DNA from: Carya illinoinensis
Lineage: Eukaryota; Streptophyta; Magnoliopsida; Fagales; Juglandaceae
DNA length: 64,000 bases
Direction of reading: 5' to 3'
Assembly: GCF_018687715.1 (NCBI RefSeq)
Contig: NC_056762.1
Span: 39,450,864-39,514,863 of the forward strand
Of this stretch, positions 1-10,145 are shown in pieces. A program made the translations under genes and the position numbers. Within the stretch, counting starts at the first letter, position 1, and every line of letters begins with the position of its first letter. The notes beneath the pieces are model-generated. The model saw only the letters and a list, made by a program, of their open reading frames with translations. It searched no databases and was not told the origin of the DNA.

Positions 1-369
1 CTTGGTAGAATGGACTTGGCTTGGGCTATGCCGGAGACGGTGGTCGGGGTATTGGCCAGTTGGAAAAATATGAGAGGAAATCAACAGATAAAAACAGTAT
101 GGAAGATGATCCCTATATGCATCATGTGGTGTCTATGGAGAGAGCGCAATGACAGGACGTTCGAGGACAGAGAGAGATCGTTGGAGGAATTGAAAGTTTT
201 TTTCTTTAGAACTCTTTGTACATGGACCTTAGTGGTTGATTTCAATGGTTTGGGGCTACATGAGTTCCTTATATCCATTGTTCATACCTAGATGTGGTCT
301 CTAATCTTTGTATCAGGCTTTTGCCTTCTTTTGATAATATAATTACTTTACTTATCAAAAAAAAAAAAA
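1..369 (+). mobile_element. LINE (L1-type) 3' end, cut by the window edge
   Basis: The reading frame from position 10 to 291 encodes the C-terminal part of a plant LINE ORF2, just after the reverse-transcriptase zinc-binding domain. Recognisable blocks are KMIPICIMWCLWRERNDRTF and LDFNGL-like VVDFNGLGLHEFL, which match the C-terminus of the minus-strand LINE at 46.8-50.3 kb ([16 protein letters not shown]). A short 3' UTR follows and ends in 'ttactttatcttatc'-type tail sequence and an A-tract at 358-369. Only the last third of the ORF is visible because the element begins before the window. Confidence 0.85.
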
Positions 370-613
370 TATCTGACTGGGTGTTGAGGAAGGTGGGAAA
401 AATCAGAAATTGTGTGGGGATTTCTTGTGAGGGCTTTGAGGAACAGTTTAGAGCCCTACTAATCGCCATTGAGGTTGGTCAACCTACACTGTCCAGATCA
501 ACTTCCAAACAAGAGAGGGAGTTGAAAAGGTTGGAGTGTACTATCAATTATAACACCACGGAAAGAAATGCCTTTAGTAATAAAGGTATGGAGAGAGTTG
601 CCAATGGTTCCCA

Positions 614-3600
614 ATGAAGACCAAGATTGTTTCTTGGAATGTCCGGGGGCTTAATGACTATAGAAAATGCATCCAAGTGAAAAATATGGTTCGTCAGTGG
701 AAGGTAGAAATGATTTGTTTTCAAGAAACTAAATTGAAGAAAGTTAATCATTCAGTGGTTAATAGCCTATGGAGCTGTTGTTGGGTGGATTGGGTCGAGT
801 TAGTCTCTAATGGAGCTTAGGGAGGTTGTTATGTGGGATAGGAGGGCTAAGGAATTAGTAGACCAATGTGGGAATTATTTAGTGGCATGTCATTTTAAGA
901 ATGTGGATAATAGAATCGAATGGGCTTTTGCTGGAATATCTGGGCCTAACTAGGACTCTAGAAGGAGTATTTTGTGGGATGAAATGGTGGGACTTTGCAG
1001 TTGGTGGGATCTCCCTTGGTGCTTTGGTGGGGATTTCAATATTACTCGGTTCCCTTGTGAGCATGGAGGGGATTCTCAGATTACTAAAGCTATGTCTGAA
1101 TTTTCAGATCTTATTTCTGAGCTACAGTTGATTGATTTACACATGGTGGGAGGAGAATTCACATGGTCAAATCGGAAAGCATGGTCCCAGTTGGATAGAT
1201 TTTTTACTTTGACTTCTTGGGAAGCCTTATGTCCAGATGTGAGGCAAAAAAAGTTGCAAAAAATTGTTTCTGATCACTATCCTATCTTATTGGATTGTGG
1301 GGGCATTGTCAGCGGGAGAAGATATTTTAAATTTGAAAATATGTGGTTGAAGGATGAGGGCTTTGTTGAAAGGGTTAGGAGGTGGTGGGACTCTTATAAT
1401 GTTTCTGGTACTCCAAGTTTTGTTCTGACAGGCACAATGTGGAGTCTTTTGGTAATGTAGTAAATAAAAGAAAACAGCTTATGGAGCAGCTGCAAAATAT
1501 GGAAGATGAGGAAATTGCGGGAGGTCTTTCTTTTGAGGAGGAGAAGAAAAAAGAGGTAAATGCAAAAATTGAGAAGCTCTCTCTTATGGGGGAAATTTCG
1601 TGGAGGCAAAAATCTCGGATCCTTTGGTTGAAGGAAGGTGATAACTGTACGAAATTCTTCCATAAAATGGCAAACTCTCATTGTAGATACAATGCTATTG
1701 AAGCTCTTCAAGATGGTGAGAATGTTCTTTATGATATTGGGGAGATTGAAGATCACATTGTGAGTTATTATGAGAAGCTTTTTAGGGAAGAACACTCATG
1801 GAGACCAAAGCTAGATGGGCTGGTGTTTTAGCCCATTGATCAATTGAGTGCAGATTGGTTGGAGAGGACTTTCGAGGAAGAAGTTCTTGCTGTGGTAAGC
1901 GGCATGACTAAGGACAAGGCTCCAGGCCCGAATGGTTTCTCCATAGCTTTCTGCAAAGAATGTTGGGACATCGTGAAGGATGACATTATGAAAGTTTTTG
2001 GTGAGTTACACTCGTTCCTGAAATTTGAGAAAAGTATCAATGCTACTTTCATTGCTCTCATTCCTAAAAAAGCAGGTGCAGCGGAGATGAGGGATTTTCT
2101 CTCCATTAGCTTGGTAAATGGAGTGTAAAAAATCATTGCCAAGGTGTTAGCCAATTGTATTAGTGTGGTTATGGACAAGATTATATCGAAGTCTTAGAAT
2201 GCATTTGTGAGGGGAAGACAAATTCTTCACTCAGTTCTAATTGCAAACGAATGCTTGGATAGCAGATTAAGAATGGGTAAATTTAGAATTTTAGTTAAAT
2301 TGGACATGGAAGAGGCTTTTGATCATGTCAATTAGGAATTTCTTCTTTACATTCTCAGGAGATTTGGTTTTGGCGAGAAATGGTGTTCATGGATTAAACA
2401 TTGTATTTTGACGGCCAGATTTTCAATATTAGTGAATGGCAATCCGGTTGGCTTTTTTAACAGCTCTTGGGGTTTGAGGCAAGGAGACCCCTTATCTCCT
2501 TTTCTTTTTGTATTAGTGATGGATGCACTGAGTCATATGCTTGAAGCGGCTGTTGAAGGAAGATTTCTATCGGGTTTTGTGGTGGGTGATGAGACTCAAG
2601 ATAGTATTTCAGTATCACATTTGCTTTTTGCAAACAATACTTTGATTCTATGTGATAACAATCGGAATCTCCTTTGTGCTTTGAGAGCCTAATTGTTATG
2701 TTTCAAAGCTGCTTCTGGATTAAGAATTGTTCCACTGGGGACTGGGGACAGTCAGAAATATTCTAGATTTGGCCAATATTTTGGATTGGAAGGTAGCTCC
2801 GTTACCTATGAGATGCCTTGGACTACCTTTGGGTGCTCCTCACAAATCAGTCTCTATTTTGGATGAAGTAATTGAGAAGATTAGGAGGTCAGCTGGTTGG
2901 AAAAAATTATATTTGTCTAAAGGTGGAAGAGTTACCCTGATTGAGAGCACAATGACTAACTTTCCCACTTATTTCCTTTCTCTCTTTCCTTTACCAGTTG
3001 GGGTTGTTAAAAGAATTAAGAGTACTTATAGGAATTTCCTGTGGGATGGTAATGGGGAGGGAAAAAAGTTTCATTTGGTGAGTTGAAATAAGGTTTGTCT
3101 TCTGGTTTCCTGTGGATGGTTGGGTCTGTGAAACTTTTGACATTTCAATAAAGCTCTCCTTGGGAAATGGCTTTGGAGTTATCTTAATGAGAGTAATGGC
3201 ATGGGACCGGGGTTTATTTTGCAGAGGTGGGTTCGAAGGGCTCTGCTTTGTAAAGGTTCCCCGACCAAAAAAAAAAAAATGAGAGTAATGCATTTTGGAG
3301 AAATATTGTGGATGTTAAACATGGGAGCATGTGGGGGAGTTGGTGTACAAATAAAGTAAAGAGGGATGTTTGGAGTGAGTTAGTGGAAGTCTATTCGGTC
3401 GGGATGGGAGGACTTTGTCAAGAATACTATATTCAAGGTGGGGGATTGGTGTTCGGGGGGGTCAATGACACTTAGTGTGGGGATTCACCTCTTAAGGTCG
3501 ATTTCCCTAATCTCTTCAGAATTGCTAGATATAAAGGAGCAGCTGTGGCTGATTCCTATCATTTTTTTAACAATATGATTTGCTAGAATGTGGAATTTAC

Positions 3601-4266
3601 CAGAGATGTTGAAGATTGAAAAGTATGTGAAGTTTCAGAATTATTATGAAGATTATATGAGATAAAGCTTGATCAAAACAGGGAGGACAGTTTGCTGTGG
3701 GGGCATACAATTAATTCCAGATTTTCAGTGAGTTCTTTTTACAAGGCACTAATCAGTCATGGGGTTAAAAATTATCCATGGAAAAGTATTTGGAAGGCCA
3801 AGGTGCCTAGTAAGTTGGCTTTCTTCTGCTGGCTGGTGTCTCTTGGGAAAATACTAACCATTGACAATTTGAGGAAGAGAGGTTTACAGGTGGCTGAATG
3901 GTGTTGTATGTGTTAGAAGGAGGATGAATCTATTGATCATCTTTTTCTTCATTGTGAGGTGGCGACATCATTGTGGAATGAGATTTTTGTAAAGGTTAGC
4001 ATTTTCTAGGTGATGCCTATGCATGTGGTGGATTTCTTTGCATGCTGACCAGGTAATGTGGGGCGAAGTAATAACACCACTGTGATGAAGATGATCCCCC
4101 TATGCTTACTTTGCTATTTATGGTTAGAAAGGAAAAGGAGGTGCTTCGATAATTGTGAAAGTGGGAAACTTAGGGAGTTCTTCCTTCGTACTTTAAACTT
4201 TTGGGTGAAGAATCTTGTAAGGAACGGAACAATTGTAATGTTTTGTTTTAGTTACATTCTGCTTTA
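614..4266 (+). pseudogene. LINE ORF2 (endonuclease-reverse transcriptase), dead
   Basis: Domains appear in the expected order but in several frames with many stops. The endonuclease N-terminus (MKTKIVSWNVRGLNDYRKC, then CFQETKLKK) lies at 614-820 and its C-terminal part (GGDFNITRF, EFTWSNRKAWSQLDRF) at about 1020-1210. Reverse transcriptase follows: KDKAPGPNGFSIAF near 1910, [12 protein letters not shown] near 2300, [12 protein letters not shown] near 2475, and the catalytic loop near 2626. The loop reads FANN where the family has FADD, so both aspartates of the second catalytic pair are asparagine. The zinc-binding domain (KVPSKLAFFCW, EWCCMC) is at 3692-3916. It cannot encode a working enzyme. 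Confidence 0.9.
3199..3278 (+). mobile_element. 5'-truncated SINE fragment with target-site duplication
   Basis: An 80-bp insertion inside the LINE is flanked by a perfect 12-bp direct repeat, ATGAGAGTAATG, at 3187-3198 and 3279-3290. The insert contains a tRNA box-B-like GGGTTCGAAGGG and ends in a run of A. Both features fit a 5'-truncated tRNA-derived SINE. The repeat sequence is part of the host LINE, so the SINE landed after the LINE. Confidence 0.75.
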
Positions 4267-4362
4267 GCTTGTAAATAGGTGTTTCTCATTTGTATACATG
4301 TTGTGCACTTGGGCTATGCCTATTTGCTTGGAATAAAATTTCTCTTATTAATTATAAAAAAA

Positions 4363-4502
4363 TATATATTTTTTATTCAACTTTTTCTCTCTCATTTCCT
4401 AAAACCCAATAAATACTTAACTCAAACTATCTCACTACTATTCACAAATCATTTTTCTACTATTCACAAATTATCATCTCATCTCATTCCCCAAGCATCC
4501 CC
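4363..4502. mobile_element. MITE, 3' part only (family A)
   Basis: The 140 bp match the right half of the complete family-A MITE at 5464-5873, including 'tattcaactttttctctc', 'cactactattcacaaa' and the terminal 'ctcattccccaagcatcccc'. It is followed by TTA, a plausible 3-bp target site. The left half is absent and the LINE A-tract abuts it. Confidence 0.75.
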
Positions 4503-5171
4503 TTAGATTTTCTAAACTTCCATATAATTTCAGGGGATACTGTAACACACGGGCCCTGTATCCCTCCCCCTTTTTAACTAAATGAAATTTAATTTAATTA
4601 TAGATAAGAATTAATTGCCAATCAGGGACCCAAACAAAATAAGGGGTTAGACCAACCAATAATTAGTTGGATTACTGGATACAAGAATAATTAGTTGAAC
4701 CACAACATAACACTACCATATCTCCCAGACAAGCAGAAAAAAATTCTTTATTTTTTTTTAAAAAGGTGTCAAATGTAAATCCATATATGGCCTCATCAAC
4801 AAAAAGGATAGAATAATCTACCTCATGGATTGACGGATGGCAGAAGCAGAAGAATTTTAGAGACAGCACGTTGAAAACCTGGAAATAAAAATATGTGTGT
4901 CAACTGTCAAGCGCACACAAAAATATGTTGCAGACCATGCAAGAAAAATAATCCTACATATGGCAAACAACAAAAGGAAACAGAACTCCAAAAATGAAAG
5001 GACATGGTACCAAACTTATTAAAATCACTACTCAAGTATGACTAGACCAAAATACTGAAAATATTCAAAATTTATTACTGCCACTCAACTAAAAGGAGAA
5101 ATCATGGAATAACTTGTTAATATCTGAGAAACGTACTCCTAAATAAAGCTCACTAAATTTAATTCAATATG

Positions 5172-5196
5172 TTTACCCACAAAAAAAAAAAAAATC
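5172..5196 (+). mobile_element. Micro LINE-tail insertion, 25 bp
   Basis: The insert is 'tttaccc' plus an A-rich tail. It is flanked by a perfect 11-bp duplication AATTCAATATG at 5161-5171 and 5197-5207. The sequence matches the extreme 3' end of the local LINE family ('ttacctat' plus poly-A). Confidence 0.65.
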
Positions 5197-5215
5197 AATT
5201 CAATATGGTCAAACA

Positions 5216-5238
5216 AATATTTTTTATTTTTTGATAAG
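5216..5238 (-). mobile_element. Micro LINE-tail insertion, 23 bp
   Basis: The insert is T-rich and ends in 'ttgataag', the reverse complement of the LINE 3' terminus 'cttatcaaaa'. It is flanked by a perfect 15-bp duplication CAATATGGTCAAACA at 5201-5215 and 5239-5253. Confidence 0.75.
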
Positions 5239-5270
5239 CAATATGGTCAAACACATATACTTTAAAGTTC

Positions 5271-5288
5271 CTTTTTTTTATAAGTAAA
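5271..5288 (-). mobile_element. Micro LINE-tail insertion, 18 bp
   Basis: The insert is a T-run followed by 'ataagtaaa', the reverse complement of a LINE 3' end. It is flanked by a 16-bp duplication ATATAC(T/C)TTAAAGTTC at 5255-5270 and 5289-5304 with one mismatch. Confidence 0.65.
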
Positions 5289-5463
5289 ATATACCTTAAA
5301 GTTCACAAGGGGTAAAACAATGTCAAGACAACGCACTGGACTTAAGGATAAGTTTTAGATAAGTAATTAGATCTTCATGCGAGAAAAAGTTAAATTGAGG
5401 TCTACATGAAAATAACTGCTTCAAAGATCTTTCACCCAGGGCAGAAAAAGAAGACCCAATTAG

Positions 5464-5873
5464 GGCTTGTTTGGAAGATGGGATGATTTCATCTCATCTC
5501 ATCCCACCCCATCTTATCTCATGACAACTCATCTCATCTCATCTCCTTCACAAATATCATTCAAACACAAACACTTTTCAATTTCAAATCTTTAACCTTT
5601 TTTGATCTAATCATTACCCAACCTTATAAATTTCCTAAACTTCCAAACAAAAAGCAAAAAACATTTCAACTTTTTCAAATCCCAAAACAAAAATAATATT
5701 AAAAACTTATATTCTAACAATATTTTAACTTTATAATATTTTTATTCAACTTTTTCTCTCTTTTTCCAAAATCCCATAAAACATCATAACGCAAACCTTT
5801 TCACTACTATTCATAAACCATTTTCACTACTATTCATAGATTTCTCATCTCATCTCATTCCCCAAACATCCCC
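5464..5873. mobile_element. Complete MITE with TAG target duplication (family A)
   Basis: The ends are inverted: GGCTTGTTTGGAAGATG at the left and, read in reverse, GGGGATGTTTGGGGAATG at the right. A TAG triplet flanks both sides (5461-5463, 5874-5876). The interior is AT-rich with repeated 'catctcatctcat'. It has no ORF. The 3-bp TWA-like target site and the about 410-bp size suggest a PIF/Harbinger (Tourist-like) MITE. The related copy at 57124-57545 is flanked by TAA. Confidence 0.85.
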
Positions 5874-6906
5874 TAGTTAGCATACTTGCAAAAAATATCC
5901 CATAGAAGAGGTCATACATGCCATTGGGCCTATTTGTTAAAACCCCCAACAATTTCTCCATAAACCAGAATGTCTAAACTCAAGATTCCATAGTTGGAAG
6001 CACTATTTTCAGCAACAAAACAACTGACAATGCTGTTCACTATAGAAGTTCTTGTCTTAGAAATTTCTGACTCACTGGGAGTCAAGGTTGCTTGTAATTA
6101 TTTAAATGGGAGTATAACTCAGAACTCAACTTCAACAAGCACCTCACATTCTAACCTCAGAATTAGCATTTTACAAATAATGGTTATTCCTTCTAATAAA
6201 TAATGCCTAATCTCGCTTTAGAAGATTCATTTCCCTTAAAGACTATATCTATTCTTCACCACTTCATTTCACCTTACTTGTTATTGAAAATATGTTTGCA
6301 TAGTCCTTGCTCCTAATTTTGATTAAAAAAAAAGGCTAGAGAAACTGGCAGGAAAAAAGAAATAAACATAGCAACAGCTATGTTGTGCAAGGTTATTGGG
6401 GAAAAAAAGTACCACAAGAAACAACTCCATCAGTCAAAATTTACCTATCAAAACAGCAAGTAAATTCAAACAATTCAGATTTTAATTCAAATAGATTTTT
6501 CTCAAACAATTTATAAGTAATATACAATTCACCCACCCGTACAGAATTAAAGTCATACCCCACTCTCCATCCCCTATGTATAAGAGAGGGAGTTTCCATT
6601 TGGTGCAAGGAACATTTTGCAATATCGTTCAAATAGCTTCCGTGCTGCACCATCAAGACAGACTATTTCTTGACATTGCAATGAGAAGCCAACAGATTTT
6701 CATGCAATGACACAAAACACTAGCTCAATCATGATTACAAGAAGTTATAAGAGGAATTCGCATCGACCAACCAGTCTGACTGTACAAACACACAAGGCGT
6801 GTGCACACAGGTGTTTTCTATGGGCACAACCAACAAAAAGGCCAAAAAGGGAAGAGAAAAAATAATTTGGCATAAATGGTGGATGTTTTCAGAATAATAG
6901 TAAATC

Positions 6907-7690
6907 ACTTACTTGACCAGGAAATCTGCACCTCCACTGCTGAACATATCTTGTCAATGAATGAATACCTCACACAATGAATAAACTTCACTAATTCTTG
7001 GTTGCCTTCTTTTAAACGATAACATACACAGATAGGGATCTATTTATTAAAAGTAAATTTATCCTCAAAACCCAAACCCACAACCTATGGAGGCAAAAAG
7101 AAATTTCCATTGCATGAGTTTTCCTGTATCTTTTTGTTCCCACTCGGGAGGTAAATGCACGTATCTCTTGCAATTTACTGCTGTTGCTTTGCAGATATCT
7201 CCTTCCAAGTTCTCATAGTTCCTTATACAATGAGTAAATATGGTGGCATGCGACTCACAAGCCAAAAACTGGAATCTTGCCCTCCAAAGAAAGGAAAAAG
7301 CGGGGGAGGGAGAGACGAAGAAGAACTAAGTAGCAATGGACAAAACAAGGGAGAGATAAAGAGTCGGAATAACCAACAAAAGAGCCACAAGAGGAAGAGA
7401 ACCAGAAATTACATATAAAAGATAGCTTTCCAGAACAAATCACTCGCTTGACAAGAACTCATTTTGTTTCCCCCACTTCTGAATGTCTTAGCAATGAAAG
7501 GATACCCCGCACAATGAAAAAGACTCAATCAACTATTGGCTGTCCCTCTATTAATACAAATCTGTTAAGGGAAAATATACTTATCCTCAACCGAACCTCA
7601 TCTCATATGCAAAACACATGGAGGCAAAACAAAATTTCCATTGGATGAGCAATAGCCTCCATCTCTTGCAATTTACTCCTGTTTCCTTTG
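6907..7690. repeat. Diverged tandem duplication, two units about 530 bp apart
   Basis: Blocks occur in the same order in both units: 'cacaatga' with a neighbouring 'atacc', 'cttatcctcaa' or 'tttatcctcaa', 'atggaggcaaaa', 'aaatttccattg(c/g)atgag', and 'tctcttgcaatttactcctg' or 'actgctg'. The second unit ends in the GA microsatellite at 7690. Identity is clearly below 80 percent, so the duplication is old. Unit function is unknown. Confidence 0.7.
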
Positions 7691-7717
7691 AGAGAGAGAG
7701 AGAGAGAGAGAGAGAGG
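7690..7717. repeat. (GA)14 microsatellite
   Basis: An uninterrupted GA dinucleotide run is visible. Confidence 0.95.
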
Positions 7718-8153
7718 CTATAGATTCCATTGAATAAAACTCATAGCCTCACCAACAAACTTACTTACTAAAAACTTCCCTACAGTAAACAGAGATCATA
7801 TTGGCATTAAATTATGCAACAAAATGAAACATTTTCTTCTCTTAATTGCTCCAAGAAGTCCATAGAGCTGCATAGAATTATCTAAAACTAAAAAGAGCCA
7901 TAAACAGAACTATACCCAAAATACACATATTTCCACACCCACGGAAATGCTTAATGCCAAGTGATCGGCTTCCAAAAACAATAGTTATAGCAAGCTACTA
8001 GTTGATGTCATCAACTCAAACAGCAGCCTGTTTGTAAAACAAGTTTAACCTTTTTCCATTGCATTACCAGCCTGGCTAATCACAAAACCTTTTTCAATTA
8101 TCTACAACGTATGCGGCTGGCAATTATATAGAAACTAGTGTTTTATCAGTTCT

Positions 8154-8318
8154 CTTTGTGGGCCATTGCATTAGATTTTAATAGCCTAAGCTTTCGTGAT
8201 TTTCTTGTTTCTATTTCTAGTTCTTAAATAGGTGTAAGCTCATGTATACTCCCACTGTACCTGGGCTATGCCCATCTTTATTTCAATAAATCTTACTTAT
8301 TACCTATAAAATAAAAAA
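8154..8318 (+). mobile_element. 5'-truncated LINE, 165 bp, with target duplication
   Basis: The sequence matches the last 165 bp of the minus-strand LINE whose 3' end lies at 46.8 kb: 'tttgtgggccattgc', 'cctaagctttc', 'gggctatgcccatc', 'ttattacctataaa', then a short A-tract. A 9-bp duplication ATCAGTTCT flanks it at 8145-8153 and 8319-8327. This is a typical dead-on-arrival LINE insertion. Confidence 0.85.
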
Positions 8319-8671
8319 ATCAGTTCTATCTTCGGTAATAATTTAACTGCGCAACACAACTGTTTCCATCTCACTTTCATGTGCATTCAAAACAAATTTG
8401 ATTGAGACTACATATCAATATCCCCTGCAGATGGACCAAAAAAAAATTGCATACTTCACTAGTAGTAGTTCTATGAGCATTCCAACAATAAAATGATAGA
8501 TTACAACATTCAGAATACTACCAGCACACCAAATACCAAACTCTATCAAAGGAGTTAATCACAAGAAAGTATTATGTGAAGGCCAGTATCATACACTTGA
8601 CCAGACAAATAAAAAAAAAATACAGTTAACCAGAGTACTTAAATCAAGGGTTGGTTCAGAAAGTGAGATTT

Positions 8672-8686
8672 TTTTGATAGGTAAGG
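8672..8686 (-). mobile_element. Micro LINE-tail insertion, 15 bp
   Basis: The insert 'ttttgataggtaagg' is the reverse complement of the LINE terminus 'cttacctatcaaaa'. It is flanked by AAGTGA(G/A)ATTT at 8661-8671 and 8687-8697, one mismatch in 11. Confidence 0.6.
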
Positions 8687-8984
8687 AAGTGAAATTTAAA
8701 GGTAGTGCGTTTTAAGATCTACCTGGCATAACCAAATGCTAAAACTCCAAAATGACTATTAAGAGACTTTATCTCCTGACTATAAGCTATCTCCTTCACT
8801 TAACTCCATGAGGTTCTCAATCAAGCAATTTATAGCATTTTGGTGTTTTATTTCAATTAGAGTTTTTCATTTCCAAACATGAAAAATGTACATAATAAAA
8901 ACACAATAGGATTTTCAAATAACTCAAAAACTGCCCTCAAATATAATATATATTGTTTAAACAAAAGTACAACTACCTTGTGGT

Positions 8985-9120
8985 GGCTGCCCCACGGGGT
9001 TAGCCAGAATTTCTGGCAACCAAGGGCAACCCGACCTAGGACTTGGCCACCCATGGCCACCACAAAGGTAGCCCAATTTCGGTCATGCTCTAGCTACCAC
9101 GGGGTGACTGAATTTTTTGG
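8985..9120. repeat. GC-rich block within AT-rich DNA, likely part of a repeat
   Basis: The block contains paired motifs 'ccacggggt' near 8992 and 9098 and self-complementary 'ggtggc...gccacc' and 'ggccacccatggccacc' sequences. It sits between AT-rich arms ending at 'ccaaacatcccctt' near 9317. The arrangement suggests a non-autonomous DNA element, but I could not define both ends. Confidence 0.35.
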
Positions 9121-10145
9121 TTTTTTTAAATAAAACAATTGTTTAAATTATTTATTACATTCTCCATATAACCTCTTTTAGAAAACTTTTACCTCTAAAC
9201 ATATTCTCAATAGGTTCCACAACTTTTACAAAACTCTAATATTAAAACCACATCTAAAAATTTTTCACCACTATTCATTAACATTTATATACTTTTCATG
9301 AGAACTCCAAACATCCCCTTAATTTCAGACAGACAAATATACCTAAAAATGCTGAGAATAAATAAATATGTGCAAAAGCTGTTGTATAGACACATGTAAA
9401 CAGTATGAACAGTCAATAAGTTTTTAGGGGTTAGGACAATAAAAAAAAACATTTTCTAGGGGCAGGTGTATTGGGCAGCATTTTAAGAGCAAGCACATAA
9501 CAGGCCAAGCCTGATAAACAAAGGGAATCGTAGGCTCCTGATCCCCACTTCTAGGAACTTTACACCACCTTTGCTACAACAGGAAACGAGAAAACCAAGC
9601 TACTTTCTTCTATATGTCAGGTGAAATTAGAGTATGCATAACAAGTTTCCCAAAGTCCAATGCTTTTATGGTCACAAACGACCTTAGATTTCTTCCCTAT
9701 TCAAGGGGAAACAAATAAGAAAGGAGAGACTACTCTTACAAAAATTTTACTTTCACTAGGGTTGAATTTGTGTGTAAGAAATTGACGTAAACTTTGGACA
9801 CTTTCTTAAGCCAGATAATAAGTAACTACCTTATATCACAGGTGAGCGCATTATATTTCACCCATACAAATAATAAGAGGAAAAGAAATCACATCGAGAC
9901 TCATAAGAGATAGTGAAGGTTAAAATATTTGCATTAGAAGATATCATATGAAAAGTAACATAGTGCACCATCATGCTAACATGAATTATCAATTTTCTGG
10001 TACAACTTCAGCAAAAAACCCAGATATATGAGCAAATCTCAGGGATTTATCATGACCCAAGACTTCCACTCCAAACTTAAATATCTAATAAGTAGCAGGC
10101 CAAGATACCAGTTCTAACACAGCTTGGTGTGATAGTGACAAAAGT

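Larger units (their letters stand above)
370..4362 (+). mobile_element. Degenerate LINE, ORF1 tail through 3' end
   Basis: The element starts abruptly inside the ORF1 tail. A block near 425-600 encodes EGFEEQFRALLIAIEVGQ, homologous to [17 protein letters not shown] in the other plus-strand LINE near 45.4 kb. ORF2 follows from 614. The 3' UTR carries the family signature 'cttgggctatgcc' near 4309 and ends in an A-tract around 4356. The left boundary abuts the A-tract of the preceding LINE, so the copy is 5' truncated or was inserted next to it. The body is itself interrupted by a short SINE fragment at 3199-3278. Confidence 0.85.
4503..5463. other. Non-coding DNA with three tiny LINE-tail insertions
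   Basis: I see no gene. The sequence is AT-rich with no convincing coding exon. It contains three 18-25 bp LINE-tail insertions, each described separately. 'tgtaacacacgggcccc'-like sequence near 4550 resembles an LTR terminus but no partner was found. Confidence 0.6.
5877..8144. other. Non-coding DNA with an old tandem duplication
   Basis: No gene could be recognised. The only structure is a diverged direct duplication (about 6907-7200 and 7441-7690, listed separately) and a GA microsatellite. Short open frames here have no recognisable domain. Confidence 0.5.
8328..10145. other. Non-coding DNA downstream of FLXL1
   Basis: No exon is recognisable. The stretch holds a micro LINE-tail insertion near 8672 and a GC-rich hairpin-prone block at about 8985-9120. 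The part just left of 10146 should include the 3' UTR of the minus-strand FLXL1 gene. Confidence 0.5.

Noticed and set aside
2991..3293. 100-codon minus-strand frame
   Set aside because: It is antisense to the degenerate LINE and crosses the inserted SINE fragment.
4541..4580. LTR-like start 'tgtaacacacgggccc'
   Set aside because: No matching 3' terminus with a target duplication was found nearby, so an LTR cannot be supported.
7065..7443. Several overlapping frames of 62-87 codons
   Set aside because: They overlap on both strands, have no recognisable domain and lie in a decayed duplicated segment.
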